From CAZYME01 sp964648115 (GTDB lineage: Bacteria > Pseudomonadota > Gammaproteobacteria > Legionellales > Legionellaceae): a DNA stretch of 64,000 nt. The stretch is from the NCBI GenBank assembly GCA_964648115.1, contig CAZYME010000011.1:1-64000 (forward strand), in the 5' to 3' direction. The notes below the pieces were generated by a model that ran no database searches, was not told the DNA's origin, and saw nothing but the letters and a program-made list of their open reading frames with translations. Positions 61,401 to 64,000 of this stretch are shown one piece after another (the first letter of the stretch is position 1; each line of letters opens with the position of its first letter). The translations under genes and the position numbers were made by a program.

Positions 61401-62550
61401 CTAAAAAAATATTTGATGAATTACGCTTAAATTTGTTATTAAAAAATTTTAAAATTAAATCACGACCCTCGGCTTTCATGGTCCAAAGAAAAAATGCAGA
61501 AGCCTGAATTTCACCTTGTACCTTAAAAAAACTATCTAAAAACTCTGCAGGATTATTTAAGATAGTACTAAATACCATGGGATTAGATAATTGAGTCAAA
61601 ATTTTTGGTAAGTCTTGAAGACTGGAATTATATAATCGTTGTGCTATGGAAATATTATGAACGTTTATCTCGTCTATATGTGAAGGTATCGGACTTAATT
61701 CATTGCTTGTAGTGTAAAGTCTGATCCCTCTTCGAAAAAAAACCAAAGCCACTTCTGGATCCATGGTGGGCGTTTCCAAGGAAATTTCTGTAAGATTGGG
61801 GAAATAACTTGTCAGATTAATGGCCAACGGTTCATCAATATAAAGCTTAAATGCAGGATCAACACTCTTGCCTAGCTTTAAGGTTATAACTCTCGGATGT
61901 TGCTCCCTAAAATATAAAAAAAGTTTGTCACTCGGGATGGATAAGTTGGGGCCCGTTAATGCTGGGTTAATAAGCCCCGGCTCCACCCTATAAATTACAT
62001 GATTTGAAATTGCTGCGGTAATCACTGGAACTCCCATGAGACTTGGGTTTAGTCTGAGGAGATATGGTTGATTTTGGAAGACGCAATCACGAACATATTG
62101 GTATTGGAATATTTCAGATAAAAGGGTCCTGCATGCATCTGCATCTGCATCTGCATCTGCAGGGGCCTTTAATATTGATAAAAATACAAGTAGAAAATGA
62201 AAAACATTGTGGACTTGTTCGCTTCCCATTCTTCGATAGTCTTTGTCGCTTATTTTAAGATACTTAAGTAATGTATCCATATTAATTAATTGTTTACATA
62301 TTAAATCGCTCAATATGTATCGAAATGAACCCTCACCTAATCCGGGGAGAGTTATCGATTTAAAGAATACAAGCAATGATTCGAGTTCGGCTTTCGAAAG
62401 CTGCACCGAAGTAACCCCTTGCTCCATTGTTTCAAAACTCACAACATCCTCGGGCTTTAATCCTTTTTCAGTAGCTGCATTCTGAACAAGTTCTAGTAAT
62501 TCATTTTTAGAGGTTTCATCAGTCCCTGGAAAGTGAAGAAGAAGAGCCAT
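58468..62550 (-). CDS. 1360-aa protein with a nucleotidyltransferase-fold signature, candidate effector
   Basis: This very long protein has no signal peptide. Residues 1-780 are mostly helical solenoid-like sequence with a possible leucine-rich strand region at about 200-290. A Lys/Pro/Ala linker spans about 787-855. Near the C-terminus the sequence AIVGSTAASGFKPGRDLDLE fits the NTase-fold pattern hG[GS]-x(9-13)-Dh[DE]h (Gly1109, Ser1110, Asp1121, Asp1123), and a third carboxylate follows in EIPIDFRFVF (Asp1185). Enzymes with this fold add nucleotides to RNA, proteins or small molecules; the target here is unknown. A hexanucleotide run near 62135-62160 encodes alternating Ala-Asp. A degenerate PmrA-type box lies upstream. 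Confidence 0.8.
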   Translation of the reverse strand: MALLLHFPGTDETSKNELLELVQNAATEKGLKPEDVVSFETMEQGVTSVQLSKAELESLLVFFKSITLPGLGEGSFRYILSDLICKQLINMDTLLKYLKISDKDYRRMGSEQVHNVFHFLLVFLSILKAPADADADADACRTLLSEIFQYQYVRDCVFQNQPYLLRLNPSLMGVPVITAAISNHVIYRVEPGLINPALTGPNLSIPSDKLFLYFREQHPRVITLKLGKSVDPAFKLYIDEPLAINLTSYFPNLTEISLETPTMDPEVALVFFRRGIRLYTTSNELSPIPSHIDEINVHNISIAQRLYNSSLQDLPKILTQLSNPMVFSTILNNPAEFLDSFFKVQGEIQASAFFLWTMKAEGRDLILKFFNNKFKRNSSNIFLDEFVSSPGFFGALTTPCLSNPIAPPTALYNMFQSIGCLHKLFTARKYSDDELKILANLILSPLFREKIENIINFQPSTVEESTAKQSVLGFLDSLQKYKPSNEVVSFENCYFSGGAGISKKKLPALAKLFNEAPPALLSELTNSPLFIRNLLNTSDKEISALSCWLQTEDLIGLVVSIVPKLEKQNIESLCRWLLHKYNKDDSNITALWSKPGLKPLKLALQQSIARCITADTAEDFLDLLFKLSFKDNGLYGLLVDLTTEITDPFLPLLFNDTACELLIKHIKKLSDSLLSSSFLYTLLIKLQSTTAQKFVEAVLPRYLKQLLAFLCSKTDRGLFKRSGEQEIWLKLFIRDDFIKHYHQIEFNNEDVALAFLEYCHDTLCLVKNSESSNTLLERVLSHPTLQVLLKQKSPSKKIQKLNKCVTPPKATPQASMLLASEPAASVKKGPSDNDVPAVVVTAEQQKRSPKKTGAPARVEIPDELVELLKGLYEAIKRKDFPTIELSMIEPTLLLLEDSKKRNKLKSLVNLEDNLTHDEFYNLVTIILNTYQLDDPHIKQAYDALTPAFWNRERGWLHDSLTNNLLQLHIINKKIPEEQVLAIFFKRIINGRDFEFLKMIIDSALQTRENPHFLFRRALDTSELTMRDRKTIWKDWLSFNAKIAFPRPAGPPIIAKLLSEFIIANPILLLAAEPTTINIKHFLGPLGLSTLERLLTELTKLDGVVSAIVGSTAASGFKPGRDLDLELFLCERELSVENQQQQVYEILVTLASLVPELHKFSMQAQGPKENFHWWTVKASLGEIPIDFRFVFSRHRLKNTIEATRKERVLNSSACLINLNNSTQYACSQKICLMKPPEELTLFNVGYIFSVIYLKDDLEIDDDLRDLLKFILNPECTNPRLHELREVHLKHICFELVTKKIKDPYLTLDGILAVITEKVFASQGKVSAPPNTTRYVAGTFFKAETRKPSGDSYELKPAGAHP

Positions 62551-62576
62551 AGTTGCACCCGAAAAATGGTTGAAAA

Positions 62577-62596
62577 ATGGTTAATTTTATATTAAC
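62577..62596 (-). promoter_or_regulatory. Degenerate PmrA-type box before the 1360-aa gene
   Basis: Read on the minus strand: GTTAATATA, AA, ATTAACCAT, so the two TTAA cores are 11 bases apart as in the other boxes. It is also part of a palindrome GGTTAAT-N5-ATTAACC. No convincing -10 lies seven bases downstream, so regulation by PmrA is less certain than for the other genes. Confidence 0.4.
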
Positions 62597-62711
62597 CAGC
62601 AAAATAGTCAATTATTTGACCACAATGTGTCCACAATAATCCAAATGAAAACCGCCTGGTTTGTTTAAATATTTACGGTTCTATATATTAAATTGACCTC
62701 ATATTCTGTCT

Positions 62712-62828
62712 CAGGGCGAAAGCACGGGTGACTCAAATATAAACAATACTGGGATAAAACATTATACCTGGTCTCAATTTCTACGTCCTGCGGCTTGACC
62801 GCAGGCTCCAGGAATCTAGCAAAATTTC
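62712..62828. repeat. Dispersed repeat, family 4 (copy 2)
   Basis: This corresponds to 21675-21797. It contains the small hairpins CCTGCGG..CCGCAGG and, just after, TACCGCGC..GCGCGGTA. Confidence 0.65.
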
Positions 62829-62895
62829 TGGATACCGCGCATAAAGCGCGGTACGTAGACATTAAGATAAATAATGATCACTCATGATCTGGCCC

Positions 62896-62966
62896 TGCTT
62901 GGCGAAGCAATCCAGTGTGACCTTAAAGACGTTAGATTGCTTCGCCAAGGCTCGCAAAGACGGAAT
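62896..62966. repeat. Palindromic unit with CTTGGCGAAGCAATC arms
   Basis: CTTGGCGAAGCAATC and its exact inverse GATTGCTTCGCCAAG are about 25 bases apart, followed by GCTCGCAAAGACGG. Short palindromes with similar wording (TTGCGAAGCAATC type) are scattered in many bacterial genomes. It is present once in this window. Confidence 0.6.
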
Positions 62967-63127
62967 TTTTACAAATAAATGCCGAAAATTTAGATGTAGA
63001 TGCCCTGTATTCTGTATTAACTGCTTGTTATTTAGGAGATACATGCTCTTGAGGCTTGTCTAGATCAATTTTTATCGTTCCGCCATCATTAACAATTTTT
63101 TTGATCCCGAAGAACCGGGGCAAATTA

Positions 63128-63805
63128 TTAGGGCAATAAATTACCCTCTTGCAATACCATTACCCTATCCATGCGTTCTGCTAATTGCCTATCATGGGTC
63201 ACAATAACTAATGCTGTATTAAATTTTGCATTTAAATTAAGCATAATATCAAAAATCTTCAATGCAGTAGTATGATCCAAATTCCCGGTAGGCTCATCAG
63301 CAAAAACACATGTTGGCTGATGAACCAAAGCCCGAGCAATAGCAACTCGTTGCCGTTCCCCGCCTGATAATTGCGAGGGCTTATGATTAGTCCTTGCAGC
63401 AAGCCCTACCTGCTCTAGGATTTCATCCGCTCGTTGATGGGCAACCTCAACGGAATCCCCTGCTAATAACAAAGGCATAGCAACATTTTCAAGCGCTGAA
63501 AACTCTGGTAGCAAGTGATGAAACTGATAAATAAACCCAAGTTCTTTATTACGCAACTTACAACGCCGTTTTTCTGAAAGCGTTTGCCAGTCAACTCCAT
63601 GCTGAAATACCTGACCACCGGTAGGTTTATCTAAGCCACCTAACAAGTGCAAAAGCGTACTTTTTCCAGAGCCTGAAGGGCCAACAATTGCTATTCTGTC
63701 GCCTTGATGGATAGTAAAATCAATTGATTTCAACACATCTACCGACATATTCCCATCATGGTAAGATTTGCTAAGCTGACTACAACTAACAACCATATCA
63801 TTCAT
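63128..63805 (-). CDS. lolD: Lipoprotein-releasing system ATP-binding protein LolD
   Basis: This 225-residue ABC ATPase energises LolCE to release outer-membrane lipoproteins to LolA. The Walker A GPSGSGKST, signature LSGGERQRVAIARAL, Walker B CVFADEPTGNLD and His-switch VTHDRQLA motifs are intact. The LolD-specific stretch LGFIYQFHHLLPEFSALENV is present. The ATG at 63805 overlaps the end of lolC/E by 8 bp; the longer frame to 63865 lies inside that gene and is rejected. Confidence 0.96.
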   Translation of the reverse strand: MNDMVVSCSQLSKSYHDGNMSVDVLKSIDFTIHQGDRIAIVGPSGSGKSTLLHLLGGLDKPTGGQVFQHGVDWQTLSEKRRCKLRNKELGFIYQFHHLLPEFSALENVAMPLLLAGDSVEVAHQRADEILEQVGLAARTNHKPSQLSGGERQRVAIARALVHQPTCVFADEPTGNLDHTTALKIFDIMLNLNAKFNTALVIVTHDRQLAERMDRVMVLQEGNLLP

Positions 63806-64000
63806 AATGCAAAGCCTCCGCAATAATAGTCCTTGAGGCACGCCAAGCTGGGTAAATAGTCGCAATGAAACTCATCAAGAGCGCCATTAAACAAACCTCC
63901 CATAAATCACTCCACAAAATTTTCGAAGGCAAATAATCAACAAAATAAATCTTGGATGAAAGAAGCTGAACATCAAAAAATGATTGCAAGGTATTAACGA
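63798..64000 (-). CDS. C-terminal end of lipoprotein-releasing permease LolC/LolE (partial)
   Basis: The frame runs off the right edge of the window with no stop and ends at 63798. The visible ~67 residues include VQLLSSKIYFVDYLPSKILW, a last membrane helix (MALLMSFIATIYPAW) and the closing WRASRTIIAEALHYE, matching the LolC/LolE family end (YPAWRASR..PAEALRYE). Position directly upstream of lolD fits. Whether it is LolC or LolE cannot be decided from this part. Confidence 0.88.
   Translation of the reverse strand, partial: VNTLQSFFDVQLLSSKIYFVDYLPSKILWSDLWEVCLMALLMSFIATIYPAWRASRTIIAEALHYE

Larger units (their letters stand above)
62551..63127. other. Gene-free spacer between the 1360-aa gene and lolD
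   Basis: These 577 bases contain the promoter region of the 1360-aa gene, one family 4 repeat, a single palindromic unit and AT-rich filler. Short frames of 60-65 codons here fall inside the repeats and have no ribosome-binding sites. I see no RNA gene. Confidence 0.5.

Noticed and set aside
62665..63044. Short minus-strand frames between the 1360-aa gene and lolD
   Set aside because: They fall within dispersed repeats and lack ribosome-binding sites.
1..64000. tRNA, rRNA, integrase or transposase genes
   Set aside because: I looked through the spacers and gene products and saw none; no attachment-site duplication at a tRNA is visible.

Overview
The window reads as a chromosomal segment of a gammaproteobacterium of the order Legionellales (Legionella/Coxiella lineage), probably an intracellular or host-associated species of moderate GC. 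This rests on three things. The housekeeping order is gammaproteobacterial (pilF-rodZ-hisS-yfgM, ruvB-ybgC-tolQRAB, aceE-aceF-lpdA). There is a legiolysin-type tyrosine-catabolism cluster (4-hydroxyphenylpyruvate dioxygenase, FAH, MaiA). Several large signal-peptide-less orphan proteins are preceded by tandem TTAA half-sites that match the PmrA box known from Dot/Icm effector genes in Legionella and Coxiella. The sequence looks like a draft assembly: there are 10-N gaps at 801-810 and 28952-28961, and the second sits in a stretch of aberrant GC-rich sequence inside a gene.

Layout. 1-5.4 kb: yfgM, hisS, rodZ, pilF, rlmN and ndk, all on the minus strand. 5.6-9.6 kb: two uncharacterised soluble proteins, miaE, lpxH and minC. 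9.6-16.7 kb: fadD, a NudL-like Nudix hydrolase, pabB, and a three-gene alpha/beta-type 2-oxoacid dehydrogenase operon. 16.7-23.4 kb is accessory: a decayed F-box-like gene, mutM, an S1/P1 nuclease, a mitochondrial-carrier-like protein with a PmrA-type box, a 59-aa protein, and a GDSL hydrolase with a PmrA-type box. 23.4-28.4 kb: tolB-A-R-Q, ybgC and ruvB. 28.6-31 kb: a gap-damaged NagX-like membrane acyltransferase and hemB. 31-37 kb: a 732-aa orphan with a PmrA-type box, then trx, adk, a lytic transglycosylase lipoprotein, a protein of ~31-residue helical repeats and a DEDDy exonuclease. 37.6-39.2 kb: a DUF3309 protein, rimI and an exported lipase. 39.2-51 kb: lpdA, aceF, aceE, a Cys-rich lipoprotein, ampE, a CPA2 antiporter, a persulfide dioxygenase, ugpB, ugpQ and a SIMPL-like protein. 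51-58.3 kb: amino-acid dehydrogenase, O-methyltransferase, HPPD, FAH, maiA, two envelope proteins and asnS. 58.4-64 kb: a 1360-aa protein with a nucleotidyltransferase-fold signature, then lolD and the end of lolC/E.

The intergenic spaces carry several families of dispersed palindromic repeats. One behaves like a MITE (about 134 bp, inverted termini, 9-11 bp flanking direct repeats). Others sit inside the tol and ace operons or abut stop codons.

The main discovery candidate is a dispersed set of likely PmrA-controlled effector genes. Two promoters (GDSL hydrolase, 732-aa orphan) have two 9-bp half-sites 2 bp apart, then a 7-bp spacer, then a TATAAT -10 box. The carrier-like gene has the same geometry with a weaker -10, and the 1360-aa gene has a degenerate version. 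Secretion is inferred, not shown. No CRISPR array, tRNA, rRNA or transposase was seen.
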